Source: Saccharomonospora xinjiangensis XJ-54 (GTDB taxonomy: Bacteria > Actinomycetota > Actinomycetes > Mycobacteriales > Pseudonocardiaceae). Taken from it: a stretch of 64,000 nt of DNA. The stretch is from assembly GCF_000258175.1 (NCBI RefSeq), contig NZ_JH636049.1, positions 954,982 to 1,018,981 of the forward strand. Reading direction: 5' to 3'. How positions within the stretch are numbered: the stretch's first letter is position 1; each line of letters opens with the position of its first letter. Below the pieces are notes generated by a model, which saw only the letters and a program-made list of their open reading frames with translations, was not told the origin of the DNA and did no database searches. The translations under genes and the position numbers were made by a program. Shown here one piece after another: positions 1-10,612 of the stretch.

Positions 1-1411
1 TCCGCGCTGCCGGGGCCGTTGCCTCGGTGGCCGACGACCGCTGCCCGGTTTCCTCGGCACCGGACGCAGGCGCCAGCCGCAACATCGGCAGCACGACCCT
101 CGACCGGCCACCGCGTTCATCCGCTCTGCGCCTTCCACCCGACCGGCCGGGCACTCCCTGACCGGCTCCTGCCGTTGCCGCGAGCTCGGACACCGGTTCG
201 GACGACGCACGCTGAGCGGGAGGCGCCGCGGTCCCCGCCGCTGCCGCCGACGCTGCCCGCGCGGCGGCAGCCACCATCTCCGCGAGATCGACGGGCGCCT
301 GCTCGCCCGCGCCGAAAGCGCCGGTGAGCAGAGACCGCGCCTGGCTGCTCACCCGCGTGTGCAGGTGTTCGGCCGAACGCGCGCGGTAGAGACACTGAAT
401 CGCCTCGCTCGCCTCGCCGATGCGCTCCTCGACATGCGCGAGTTCGAGCCACAACCGCGCCGTCAACGCGTACAGCCCGTGTCGGCTCGCGGTGTGCACG
501 GCCTCGCGCAACGTGCGTGCCGCCGTCTCCGCCGAGCCGTTCACGAGGTGAACCCGGGTCGCCACGGCCGACCTCAACCACGCCATGGGCGCGACGGACG
601 CCGCCCTTTCCGGCGCGGCGAGCAGCGGCTCCGCCACTTCCAGCGCCAAATCCGCGTCACCCCGGTCGAGCAGCGTGCAGACCAGTTCGAGGGCGAGCCG
701 GACCCTGGCGAGACCTCCGTCCGCGCCCGGGTCCGTCAGTTCGTCGAGGAAACCGATGCCGGTGCGGGCCGCGTCGGCGGCACTCACCAGATCGCCGTGC
801 CGCCTGCGGTGAGCCGACACACCGACACGCAGCAACGCGCGCGCGATCAGCCTGTCGTCGTCAGGCAGCCGGGGATCCCGGGAGATCAGGCGATCCCCCT
901 CCATCAACACCCTGTCGAGTTCGGCCTTGCGCCCGAAGGTGCCGAGGCAGCCGACGAGATGACACAGCGCCGCCGCGCGCTGCACCGACGAAAGACCGCC
1001 CGCGGTCAGCACAGGGCGCAACGCCGCGAGACCCGTCAACGGCGCGCCCACCGACCGTGCGCACACCGCGAGGTCGGTGCGCAACTGTGCCGCGATGACG
1101 GGATGCCCCGCGTCCTCCGCCGCGCGCAGCGCCGTCACCGCACGTCCCACCGTGGACGCGCGGTGTCCGAGCACGACCTTCGCGTGGACGGCGAGGCTCT
1201 CCGCCCTCACCCACAACTCGTTGTCGCCGGAGGATTCGGCAACGGCGGCGGCTCGTTCGCCGAGGATGAGCGCCAACTCGGGCGCCCGCACCCGGAGTGC
1301 CGAGGCTCGCTCCACCAGAAGCTCGGCGGACGCCGAGCCCCCGGTCACGCCGTCACCGGCCGATCTCCGGCCGCCCGTCGCGCTTTCGCCTGTCTGCTCA
1401 GTGGTCGCCAC
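1..1411 (-). CDS. Helical-repeat (TPR-like) cytoplasmic protein, C-terminus beyond left edge
   Basis: The minus strand reads open from a GTG at 1411 to the window edge, about 470 codons without a stop. A purine-rich AGGAAAG lies 6 nt before the GTG. After a short polar N-terminus the product is almost all Ala/Leu/Arg/Glu helices in repeated pairs (ELWVRAESLAVHAK, ALRAAEDAGHPVIAAQLRTDLAVC), the look of TPR-type solenoids. The end inside the window turns into an Ala/Gly/Pro-rich linker. It starts 44 nt after ettA ends and could be cotranscribed with it. Any catalytic domain lies off the window. Actinobacterial proteins of this design sometimes end in a GGDEF domain, but nothing here shows that. 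Confidence 0.7.
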   Translation of the reverse strand, partial: MATTEQTGESATGGRRSAGDGVTGGSASAELLVERASALRVRAPELALILGERAAAVAESSGDNELWVRAESLAVHAKVVLGHRASTVGRAVTALRAAEDAGHPVIAAQLRTDLAVCARSVGAPLTGLAALRPVLTAGGLSSVQRAAALCHLVGCLGTFGRKAELDRVLMEGDRLISRDPRLPDDDRLIARALLRVGVSAHRRRHGDLVSAADAARTGIGFLDELTDPGADGGLARVRLALELVCTLLDRGDADLALEVAEPLLAAPERAASVAPMAWLRSAVATRVHLVNGSAETAARTLREAVHTASRHGLYALTARLWLELAHVEERIGEASEAIQCLYRARSAEHLHTRVSSQARSLLTGAFGAGEQAPVDLAEMVAAAARAASAAAAGTAAPPAQRASSEPVSELAATAGAGQGVPGRSGGRRRADERGGRSRVVLPMLRLAPASGAEETGQRSSATEATAPAAR

Positions 1412-1455
1412 TGGGTCTTTCCTCAACTGTCGGCTCCGGGGGCTCGCGACGTCCT

Positions 1456-3132
<1,677 letters not shown>

Positions 3133-3211
3133 ACCCCGATCGTAGAGCGAGGCCGAGCCAACCCTCACCCCGGTCACCGGTGGGTCACCCCGCGTTCGGC
3201 GGGCGTGCCGT

Positions 3212-5329
3212 TCAGTCGCGTTGCGCGCCCCGTTCGGCGAGCTGCTTCAGCATGGCGTTGTAGGCGGTCAGCTCCGCATCACCGGTGGCCTCCTCCCGGC
3301 GATCACTGCGCTTGGCCTCACGCTCGTCACTCCGCGTCCACTGCACGAGCAGAGCGATCATGACGATCAGCACGGGCAACTCTCCGGACGCCCACGCGAT
3401 GCCGCCGCCGACCCGCTGATCGGCCAGCAGGCCGTCCACCCAAGGGAGATCGAGCGAGCGGTAGAAACTCTCGCCGATCACCGTCTGCATGTTCATGAGG
3501 ACCACGCCGAAGAAGGCGTGGAACGGCACGGACGCCATCAGCAGGCCGAGCTTTCCGAGTGGCGGCAGCTGGCGAGGCGCGGGGTCGATGCCGATGATCG
3601 GCCAGAAAAACACGTACCCGGCGAGGAGGAAGTGCGCGTTCATCGCCAGGTGAGCCCAGTGCTGGTCGAGTGCGACAGCGAAAAGGCCCGAGTAGTAGAG
3701 GACGTAGAACGAACCGACGAAGATCACGAGGGCGACGACAGGGTGGGTGAGCACCCTCGCGATCGGTGAGTGCACCAGGGCGAGCAACCACTCCCTCGGA
3801 CCAGGAGGACGTCCCCTGCCCGACGGTGGGAGAGCCCGCAGCGCGAGCGTCACGGGCCCGCCGAGCACCAGCAGGATCGGCACCATCATGTTCAGCGTCA
3901 TGTGCCCGATCATGTGGATGCTGAACATCGCGGGTGAGTAGCGGCCGAGGCCGGACGACGTGGCGAAAAGCAGCACCGCCGTTCCGGACAGCCACGCCAC
4001 CGTGCGTCCCACCGGCCAGGCGTCACCCCTGCGCCGCAGCGCGCGCACACCGGCGAGGTACAGCGCAGCCAGAGCGATGGCCACCGTGCCGTACACCAGG
4101 TTGAAGCGCCATTCGGTGAACACGCCGAGCAACGTGAGTGGTCCATCGAGGTCGTAGCCGATGAGCAACTCCGTCGTGGACGGCTGGGCCGCGATCTCCA
4201 GTGGCGGCGGCGTGCGTGCCAGGGCCGTGGCGAGGCCGAACGTGACGAACATGACCAGCACCTCGACGGCGGCCAGCCGCACGAACGCGCCCCCGCCCGC
4301 GCCGTCACCGATCTCCCGCACACTCCGCTGCCGATGCTGGTGGCCGAACACACCGAGCACCGCGATGGCGACGACCTTGGCGAGCACGACGAGGCCGTAG
4401 TCGGTGGTGAACAACTGAGCAGGGGCCACCCGCACGAGCGCGTTCACCACGCCGGAAGCACCGAGCACGAACCAGCACACCAGCGCCAGCTTGGAGAACC
4501 TGGCCGTAGCCAGCGGCAGGTGATCTCCCCTTCGCCTCGCGTGCGCGAGCAGGGCGATGAGCCCTCCCACCCACAGCGCGGCGCCGATGAGGTGGAACAG
4601 CAGGCTGTTGGTGGCCATGTCGTGCGAGCCGCCGCTCGCGGAGTGTCCCGTGGCGGCGATCGGCAGCAGCCCTCCGACCGAGAGGAAGAACAACACCGCT
4701 GTCCAGCCCCACGACAGCACCAGCCTGCAACCCAGCGCCAGCAGCAGCGCGACGGCGGCCGTGATAAGCCAGCCCTTCGGCTGTTCGATCGCCTCGACGT
4801 AGTTCAGCAGCACCACGGGATCGAACACGGCGGTGACGGGCTTTCCCGCGCCGTCGGCCGCCGTGAAGAACACCGACGCGATCGCGAAGAGGAACCACAG
4901 CCACGCTGCCGTTCCCGCTGCCCTCACCGCGGCGTAGCCGTCCACGTCGAGCGTCCCCGACTTCTGTGGTGGCACGAGGAACGTGGCCAGCAGCAGCGAA
5001 CCGACGCTCACGGCGGCGGAGAGGTCGGCCCCGACACGGACGACCATGATGCCGTAGCGGGTGACGTCACCGGGATCGGTCAGTCCTGCGACGGCATAGC
5101 TCAGGCCGCCGGTGAGCACGACGATGCCCACCGCGACGGCGGCGGAGAGCAGGCCACCGGTGAGCAGGAATGGCCCCAGCGCCGCAGGACGGCGAGGACG
5201 CCGCTGCGAGACCGACGAGGCTGGCGAAACCGACAAGGCTGGCGAGGCCGGCGCGCTCGGCGCGCTCACGGCACCCGCCGCGCTTCCCTCGGCTGCGGCG
5301 GATCGGGCGGGTTCGGCTTCCGCGGACAC
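3212..5329 (-). CDS. CopD-CtaG fusion membrane protein (copper / cytochrome oxidase assembly)
   Basis: A 705-aa polytopic membrane protein with two parts. The N-terminal half resembles the CopD copper-resistance domain and carries the HxxGAALWVGGL helix typical of that family. The C-terminal half resembles the caa3-type oxidase assembly factor CtaG, with SIHMIGHMTLNMMVPILLVLGGP and several His/Met-rich helices. The likely role is copper handling during assembly of a haem-copper oxidase. A Ser/Ala/Pro-rich cytosolic stretch of about 50 residues precedes the first helix. GTG 5329 is the earliest start that does not run into the upstream MFS gene; its ribosome site is weak. The same fusion is common in actinobacteria. 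Confidence 0.85.
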   Translation of the reverse strand: MSAEAEPARSAAAEGSAAGAVSAPSAPASPALSVSPASSVSQRRPRRPAALGPFLLTGGLLSAAVAVGIVVLTGGLSYAVAGLTDPGDVTRYGIMVVRVGADLSAAVSVGSLLLATFLVPPQKSGTLDVDGYAAVRAAGTAAWLWFLFAIASVFFTAADGAGKPVTAVFDPVVLLNYVEAIEQPKGWLITAAVALLLALGCRLVLSWGWTAVLFFLSVGGLLPIAATGHSASGGSHDMATNSLLFHLIGAALWVGGLIALLAHARRRGDHLPLATARFSKLALVCWFVLGASGVVNALVRVAPAQLFTTDYGLVVLAKVVAIAVLGVFGHQHRQRSVREIGDGAGGGAFVRLAAVEVLVMFVTFGLATALARTPPPLEIAAQPSTTELLIGYDLDGPLTLLGVFTEWRFNLVYGTVAIALAALYLAGVRALRRRGDAWPVGRTVAWLSGTAVLLFATSSGLGRYSPAMFSIHMIGHMTLNMMVPILLVLGGPVTLALRALPPSGRGRPPGPREWLLALVHSPIARVLTHPVVALVIFVGSFYVLYYSGLFAVALDQHWAHLAMNAHFLLAGYVFFWPIIGIDPAPRQLPPLGKLGLLMASVPFHAFFGVVLMNMQTVIGESFYRSLDLPWVDGLLADQRVGGGIAWASGELPVLIVMIALLVQWTRSDEREAKRSDRREEATGDAELTAYNAMLKQLAERGAQRD

Positions 5330-5364
5330 GCCTACGAGGGTATGCCCGGCTCGCTGAGACTCCC

Positions 5365-6561
5365 TCAGCGGAGGGCGCCGGATGTGTGGCGGCTCGCCCG
5401 TTCGACGGCGAGCGCACGGGTGGCGCCGAACGCCGAGGGCGCCACGACCAGGGCGATCAACCCGACCGCGACGAACGACACCGACAGCGACGTCAACGCC
5501 GCGATTCCCCCGATCAGCGGAGGGCCTGCGAGGAACCCGGCGTAGGCGATGGCCGTGACGAAGGCGACCTCCCGCTCGCCACCGGTGCCGTCGGCCCGCC
5601 TTCCCGCCTCGCCTGCGAGACCCAGCGCGAGGGGGAAGCAGGCTGCCAAGCCCGCTCCCGCGACAGCGAACCCGGCGTAGCTCACCCACGCCACCCCAGC
5701 CAGCGCGGTGGCGAGCAGTCCAGCCCCTGCGGCGAGCGACCCGGCCACCAGGACACGGGCGGGACCGAAGCGCGCCTGTGCCCACGACCCGGCGAGCCGG
5801 GCCAGCGCCATCGCCAGCGAGAAACCTGCGTAGGCCGCCGCGGCGGCCCCCTGACTCGCGCCCTGCTCGGTGACCAGCAGCAACGCCGACCAGTCGGAAC
5901 TCGCGCCCTCCGCGATCGCGGAACACAGCGCGACCGCGGCGAGCAACCACAACACCGGCCTGCGCAGCAATGTCGAGAGTGTGGTGGACGCGGAGCGCTC
6001 CGCACCGGGGGAGGGCGTCGCCGCGCCGGGTACGAGCCTGACGACGGACACGAGTACGGCCGCCGCGGGCACGGCGACGACGACGAACTGCCGCAACGGC
6101 GACCAGCCGAGCGAGGCCGCGAGACCCGCCACGCCCGACCCAGCCAGTGCTCCGACGCTGAACCCCGCGTGCAGCAACGGCATGGTGGGCTTGCTTCGCA
6201 GCCGTTCGACCACCACCCCTGCCACGTTCATGGCGACGTCCAGCACACCCGACGTCACACCGATCAGCAGCAGCGCGACGGCAAGCCACGGCAGCGACCG
6301 TGCCGACCCGAGTACCGGCAGCGCGGTGAACATTCCGAGTCCCGAGACCACGATGGCGGCGCGCGCGCCGAATCGTTCGACAAACCGCCCCGCGGCGGTG
6401 GCGGCCAGCAGCATGCCGACGCTGCCTGCGAGCAGGGCGAGACTGAACGCGCCAGGCCCCGCATCGACCTGCGCGCTCAACGCCGGAGTCCGGGGTGCCC
6501 ACGAGCCGAGCACCAACCCGTTGAGGGCGAACACGAGGAACACCGCCCACCGCCGCGCCAT
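5365..6561 (-). CDS. MFS transporter
   Basis: A 398-aa major-facilitator protein with about 12 hydrophobic helices. The first begins MARRWAVFLVFALNGLVLGSW, and an AGRFVERFGAR loop after helix 2 matches the MFS motif between helices 2 and 3. The compact length and internal pseudo-symmetry resemble the YbjJ/fucose-permease-like subgroup. The substrate is unknown. ATG 6561 follows a strong GAGGGGGC ribosome site 5 nt upstream, so the longer in-frame extension is rejected. It ends 35 nt before the CopD-CtaG start on the same strand, so the two may be cotranscribed. Confidence 0.85.
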   Translation of the reverse strand: MARRWAVFLVFALNGLVLGSWAPRTPALSAQVDAGPGAFSLALLAGSVGMLLAATAAGRFVERFGARAAIVVSGLGMFTALPVLGSARSLPWLAVALLLIGVTSGVLDVAMNVAGVVVERLRSKPTMPLLHAGFSVGALAGSGVAGLAASLGWSPLRQFVVVAVPAAAVLVSVVRLVPGAATPSPGAERSASTTLSTLLRRPVLWLLAAVALCSAIAEGASSDWSALLLVTEQGASQGAAAAAYAGFSLAMALARLAGSWAQARFGPARVLVAGSLAAGAGLLATALAGVAWVSYAGFAVAGAGLAACFPLALGLAGEAGRRADGTGGEREVAFVTAIAYAGFLAGPPLIGGIAALTSLSVSFVAVGLIALVVAPSAFGATRALAVERASRHTSGALR

Positions 6562-6855
6562 GTCGCCCCCTCGATCCGCGTGCGTGTCCGACGATTCCGG
6601 CCTCGCCGACCACGTTTCCGGAGAGCCGGACCGCGCCGCAAGTGTTGACCCGATACCACGCTTCTCGCCCCACGTCAGCTCCACGGGCGAGCTGGGGACA
6701 ACTTCCACACCACCAGGGCATGCCCCTCGACTTGTCCACAGCCTGGCGATCGCCGTGCTGACACGCCTTCGACGAGCCGCCATCGTGGAGCACACCACAG
6801 CCAACCCACCCGGCTCAGGAACCAGGATCCCGGCTCCACGAAGGGGAGATCATCC

Positions 6856-7359
6856 GTGAACAGCCTTACGCACCACCACTCGCACGACCACCACGACCAC
6901 CACGACGTCGGCCACACGCATGCTCACCGCGCTGCTGATCAGCTTCCGGAAGCCCGTTCCCTCCGTTGCGGGCGGCGCCGTGCAGCCCTCGCCCTGTCCG
7001 GCCTCGCGATCGCGTTCACGCCGGGGATCGCGGCAGCCGATACCGCGGGGCCCACAGCACCCACCGTTCCCACGCGAGCGGAGTACGCGTGTGAGACGGG
7101 CGAGTTCTGCCTGTGGCCGCAAGCCGACTACGGCGGTCCGATCGTGCGGCTCGACCTGCGTAACACGAATCCCGACGAGTGCAGGCCACTGCCCGACGGC
7201 GTGGCGGCCCGGTCATTCGCCAACCGCATCGACAGGCACGTGACCGTGTACCAGGACGGGGAGTGTTCCACGGAAGCGGATTTCAGTACCTATCCGGGCC
7301 CTGGCACGTTCGTACCGCGAAGTCCGTACGTCGTGCGGGCTGTGCAGATCTGGAACTGA
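6856..7359 (+). CDS. Secreted peptidase inhibitor family I36-like protein with His-rich leader
   Basis: A 167-aa exported protein. The mature part (YACETGEFCLWPQADYGG onward) has the C-x-x-G-x-F-C-L-W and tyrosine/glycine pattern of I36-type beta-gamma-crystallin-like inhibitors. The signal peptide hydrophobic core (ALALSGLAIAFTPGIAAA) starts only near residue 45. It is preceded by a leader in which 11 of 19 residues are His (HHHSHDHHDHHDVGHTHAH). GTG 6856 has a clear AAGGGGAGA ribosome site, and no in-frame ATG, GTG or TTG codon follows before the hydrophobic core, so the leader appears genuinely translated. The function of the His tract is unknown; metal binding is an inference. Confidence 0.75.
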   Translation: MNSLTHHHSHDHHDHHDVGHTHAHRAADQLPEARSLRCGRRRAALALSGLAIAFTPGIAAADTAGPTAPTVPTRAEYACETGEFCLWPQADYGGPIVRLDLRNTNPDECRPLPDGVAARSFANRIDRHVTVYQDGECSTEADFSTYPGPGTFVPRSPYVVRAVQIWN

Positions 7360-7430
7360 GTCTTCTCCCGCCCAGTCGAGCCGCGACGCCACCACGGCAG
7401 GGGAACCCGTGCGTGGCGACGTGAGCTCCG

Positions 7431-7461
7431 GGGGCCGCGCCCGCCCCGACCGCGCGGCCCC
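7431..7461 (+). terminator. Hairpin terminator after the I36-like gene
   Basis: GGGGCCGCGC and GCGCGGCCCC form a perfect 10-bp stem with an 11-nt loop, starting 71 nt after the stop codon. No U-tract follows, as is usual in high-GC actinobacteria. The rest of 7360-7837 shows no credible gene. Confidence 0.5.
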
Positions 7462-7837
7462 GGTTCCCGGGATGTCCGACCGCCGCACGACGCCCCGGGA
7501 CGCCCGCCCGGCCGGTGATCGCGTTCGCCACAACGGCGAGTGCTCACCGGCCGGGTATGGGTGAACAACTAAGTCGCTGCCTCGCAAGACGCATGGCACA
7601 TCGATAGGAGAAGCGGAGTATCGATGGTCACAACAAGAACGGGATGCGCAATACGCCATCGGCGCTACCAGCGACTTCGTCGCACCGGAAGCTCTCGGTC
7701 ACGATTGCGCCTACCTTGGGCGAAGATTCGGTCACCGTCCCGGGTGAGGGGTGAAACGAATCGTCAGTACCGAACGATCAGACGGGCAGTGGTGACTAAG
7801 CTGGGGTTACGTGCCGTGACCGAAGCGGTCGCCACGA

Positions 7838-7911
7838 GCCTCCGTAGCTCAGCTGGATAGAGCAAGAGCCTTCTAATCTCTAGGTCGCAGGTTCGAGTCC
7901 TGCCGGGGGCG
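7838..7911 (+). tRNA. tRNA-Arg(TCT)
   Basis: A 74-nt cloverleaf. The acceptor stem pairs GCCTCCG with CGGGGGC, the D arm contains AGCTCAGCTGGATAGAGC, and the T arm contains the invariant GGTTCGAGTCC. The anticodon TCT is at 7872-7874 inside loop CTTCTAA. The closing pair of the anticodon stem is C-T, a mismatch. The CCA end is not encoded; the gene ends at discriminator G. Confidence 0.95.
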
Positions 7912-7914
7912 CAA

Positions 7915-7943
7915 AGCTCCTGGTCACACGCTGGCCAGGAGCT
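7915..7943 (+). terminator. Hairpin just downstream of tRNA-Arg
   Basis: AGCTCCTGG and CCAGGAGCT make a perfect 9-bp stem with an 11-nt loop, beginning 4 nt after the tRNA end. The position fits a tRNA transcript terminator. No T-run is present. Confidence 0.5.
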
Positions 7944-8529
7944 CCACGGACAACTTGCCCATGCTTAACCCTCGTTATACGCGGGCAGCGGACGCGGGCG
8001 CTCGCCTAGTGCGTCACTCGCGTCCAGGCTGACGACGGCGCGCGACATTCAGCCCGCGGTTCGTGATGATCAGGTGCCGGCATGGACGGCATTCGTATCC
8101 GCGCCGGGATCAACACGTGAACTGCGACACTCCGCATCCAGCAGAGGTCCGGCTCTGCACAAGGGTTCGCGGCAAATGCTCTCGGGACTTCGTCAACCTC
8201 CGGCTAGGCGCAGCGACGAGGTGCGTGATCTTTGCCAACGCCTCGGCTGTCCGGTGGAAACATCCGGCAACTGAGTCTTGCCTCGTGACCATCGCGTGCT
8301 CGCGGGTTCCTCGGTCACCGGTCAACCCGGTGTCCTGACGCGACTTGGGGATCTCGCAGCGAGTTTGGAGAACGCATCGTCAACGAGCCTTCCTCGCCGG
8401 TGTGTGTCCGCTGGCTTCGTGGCAGTAAGGCGAGCGCCCGGCGAGAGTGAGCACGATCACAGCGTATACAAGATCTCACACGTTCGGGCACGCGGATCGC
8501 GTGTCCAACACCGGGAGGGAAGCCGGACG
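7944..8529. other. Gene-poor stretch downstream of tRNA-Arg
   Basis: About 590 bp with no convincing gene. Short frames exist on both strands but none has a ribosome site with a recognisable product, and composition is less GC-skewed than in the flanks. tRNA genes are common integration targets. I looked for a second copy of the tRNA 3' end (GGTTCGAGTCC) in this stretch and saw none, so no attachment site can be claimed. The last 60 bases carry the GGGAGGGAAG ribosome site of the next gene. Confidence 0.5.
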
Positions 8530-9246
8530 ATGACACGAGTCCAGAAGACGACATTCACCGAGCACCCGTGGCGCATTCACGAGATCACACGAGACTTCCA
8601 CATCGAAGACGTGTGGGCGTTTCGCACTCCGGGCGCGGGGCCTTCCGACTTCCCTGTGATGCTCGCCGCGATCCAGGCCGCGGGCGAACCCGCGAAGCAG
8701 CCGTGGCTGGTGCGGTCACTGTTCGCGCTCCGCTGGAAGCTCGGCGCGCTGCTCGGCTGGGACCGGCCGTCGTCAGGCATCGGCCGTCGCGTTGCCTCCC
8801 TGCGCGACCGCCTTCCCGACGACCTCCGCAACGCGCCGCGCGGCAAGGACGTCGAGGGCATGCCGTTCACGAGCGTGTACGAACTCGACACCGAATGTGC
8901 GAGTGAACTGGCGAACAAGACCGTCCACACCGTGATGCACCTCGGCTGGGCGCGGAAGCCCGACGGCGAGTACCGGTTGCAGATGACTGTTCTCGTCAAG
9001 CCGAACGGACTACTCGGCAAGCTGTACCTCGCCGCCATCGCACCCTTCCGGTATCTCGTCGTCTACCCGGCGATGACCCGGCAGTGGGAGCGTGCCTGGC
9101 GAGAACGCGGCCAACCGTCGGCAGCGGAAGGAGAACCGGCGTCGTCACGGATCACGCGGAACCGCGTCCACTCGCAGCCGGACACGCCTCTGGGGTGTCG
9201 CCGAGGGCAGAAGCACGCCGATGGACACACCGGCTCGGTGTCGTAG
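8530..9246 (+). CDS. DUF2867 family protein
   Basis: A 238-aa soluble protein resembling DUF2867, a family of unknown function related to SRPBCC/START-like folds. Visible landmarks are the amphipathic N-terminus (WRIHEITRDFHIEDVWAF), the central GMPFTSVYELDTECASELANKTVHTVMHLGW and a C-terminal LVVYPAMTRQWERAW segment. About 45 C-terminal residues are polar and probably disordered. ATG 8530 has GGGAGGGAAG upstream, so longer in-frame extensions are not used. It stands alone and converges on the secreted peptidase gene with a 28-bp gap. Confidence 0.75.
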   Translation: MTRVQKTTFTEHPWRIHEITRDFHIEDVWAFRTPGAGPSDFPVMLAAIQAAGEPAKQPWLVRSLFALRWKLGALLGWDRPSSGIGRRVASLRDRLPDDLRNAPRGKDVEGMPFTSVYELDTECASELANKTVHTVMHLGWARKPDGEYRLQMTVLVKPNGLLGKLYLAAIAPFRYLVVYPAMTRQWERAWRERGQPSAAEGEPASSRITRNRVHSQPDTPLGCRRGQKHADGHTGSVS

Positions 9247-9274
9247 CCGCTGCCCTGCCTGGTGTCCTTACGGC

Positions 9275-10171
9275 TTACAGCACCACCGCGGCCCTGCCGA
9301 GGTAGTTGTCCCAGTACGCCCAGAGAACTGGCGACGACGCGCGGTAGACAACGGTGTCGGAGGCCGGGTCGAGCACGAGGTACTGGCCGTTTTCGTAGCC
9401 CGCGACCGTCAGGAAGTGCGCGACGTTGTTGCCCGACCACGGCAGGTCCTTCATGTTGCCCGCCATGATCACCGGCCTTCCGCTGCGCACGTGTGCCAGT
9501 GCTGTGTCGAAGTTCCACACCACGGTGGCCTGAACCCCGTTGGCGGCCAGTGCTCTTCGGACGTCGGCCTCACTGGTACCGAACTCGCCGGGGTTGTTCC
9601 AGGTCGGGTCGTAGCCCATGTCGGCCCTCGCCCGGTTGATCGCCGCCACGGGGTACGCCGGGTCCCACGACCTCGGTGTCACACCCAGCGCCAGCAGCGC
9701 CGTGACCACACTGGTCGGTCCGCAGTCCTCGCCCTGGTTGGGCTGGCCCTGGAACTGCGAGATCGGCACGAGACGGCCGTCGGAGGCGCCGTCGTCGCCG
9801 CAGTCAGGCACTCCCGGGATCCGGTAGTCGTGCCCGGTGGCCATGTAGGCGTCAGCGACGTAGCCGCCGAGGCTCGGCACGTAGTCCCACAGATCACTGG
9901 TGAACCCGTAGGTGTTGGTGACCGCCTGCCCCTCGGACTGACACGAGATGTCCACCACCGTGCCGTCCCACACCACACCCACCACGGAGCTGGACGTGGT
10001 CGGTCCGCTGCGGACGTTGAGGCCGTCGCCGTCGGTGTTGCCGACGGTCGCACTCGCCGCGGAGGCGACTGTTCCTGTTCCGACGAGCATGGCGGCGGCG
10101 ACCGCCAGTACGAGCAGGACGCGGATCGGTATAGACCTCGCTCCCACCGCCTTCTTCGCGGGTGACCTCAC
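9275..10171 (-). CDS. Secreted SH3-like / C39-type papain-fold peptidase
   Basis: A 298-aa exported protein. A signal peptide (IRVLLVLAVAAAMLVGTGTVASA) is followed by a bacterial SH3-like domain (DGLNVRSGPTTSSSVVGVV). The C-terminal half is a C39-like cysteine protease domain with GEDCGPTSVV (candidate catalytic Cys after an upstream Gln), NVAHFLTVAGYEN (His) and LVLDPASD (Asp). The likely role is cleavage of peptides or peptidoglycan crosslinks outside the cell; no bacteriocin transporter is nearby. GTG 10171 has GGGAGG 5 nt upstream. Confidence 0.8.
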   Translation of the reverse strand: MRSPAKKAVGARSIPIRVLLVLAVAAAMLVGTGTVASAASATVGNTDGDGLNVRSGPTTSSSVVGVVWDGTVVDISCQSEGQAVTNTYGFTSDLWDYVPSLGGYVADAYMATGHDYRIPGVPDCGDDGASDGRLVPISQFQGQPNQGEDCGPTSVVTALLALGVTPRSWDPAYPVAAINRARADMGYDPTWNNPGEFGTSEADVRRALAANGVQATVVWNFDTALAHVRSGRPVIMAGNMKDLPWSGNNVAHFLTVAGYENGQYLVLDPASDTVVYRASSPVLWAYWDNYLGRAAVVL

Positions 10172-10540
10172 AAGCCCTCCCAGTTCTGTCGTGTCCCCCA
10201 GCGCGATGCGATGCGGGTGTGCGTCCCCCGGCAGACCCGCACCACCGTGCGCCTCGTTGTACGTGCGCACGGACCCCAGCGGAACCGGCAAACGGTGCAA
10301 AGTAGGAAAGAGCTTTCGAAATGGATCAAGCCACCACGAGCTCGCGTTCTCCGAGGCCCGCAACGTGACCACCGTGAGAGGGCCGCCAACGCCACCCTCT
10401 CCGAGAGCGCCTCGGGATCCGACGTTCCGCCCCGGCGGCACAGCTGACCGTCCCGCTCCGCTCGCCAGCCGAGTCCTGATCGGACGGTTGGTCTCTGAGG
10501 GCGCGGCGACCGCCTCCCACTCCAATCCACGACACACGAA
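10172..10540 (-). promoter_or_regulatory. Long leader/promoter region of the secreted peptidase gene
   Basis: About 370 bp with no convincing gene upstream of the GTG at 10171. On the minus strand it includes TTGATCC, an inverted repeat GAAAG-CT-CTTTC near 10309-10320 and TACTTT downstream, which could be a promoter with an operator. I looked for the ydaO (cyclic-di-AMP) riboswitch often found before secreted cell-wall enzymes and did not find its conserved blocks. The promoter call is weak. Confidence 0.3.
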
Positions 10541-10572
10541 AAACCCTGCTCGGACGTGTCCGGGCAGGGTTT
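10541..10572 (-). terminator. Rho-independent terminator of the hydroxyproline operon
   Basis: Arms AAACCCTGCTCGGAC and GTCCGGGCAGGGTTT form a 15-bp stem with one G-T pair and a very tight loop. On the minus strand it is followed by a run of T (GGGTTTTTC). It lies 41 nt after the stop of the aldehyde dehydrogenase, the last gene of the minus-strand operon. Confidence 0.85.
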
Positions 10573-10612
10573 CCCGGGCTGGGCGGACCGCTCCGCGACA
10601 AGCAGCGCGCTG

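Noticed and set aside
4334..5545. Plus-strand frame of about 400 codons
   Set aside because: Antisense to the CopD-CtaG and MFS genes; no ribosome site and His/Gln/Arg-rich product.
7213..7659. Minus-strand frame over the I36-like gene
   Set aside because: It lies antisense to a gene with signal peptide and family motif, and contains no recognisable domain.
7624..7860. Plus-strand frame running into tRNA-Arg
   Set aside because: It overlaps the tRNA 5' half and has no ribosome site or recognisable sequence.
8063..8338. Short frames on both strands in the gap after tRNA-Arg
   Set aside because: No ribosome site, no family resemblance, and mutually overlapping.
10172..10540. Possible cyclic-di-AMP (ydaO) riboswitch before the secreted peptidase gene
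   Set aside because: The conserved blocks of that riboswitch are not present; only a small inverted repeat and weak promoter-like hexamers are.
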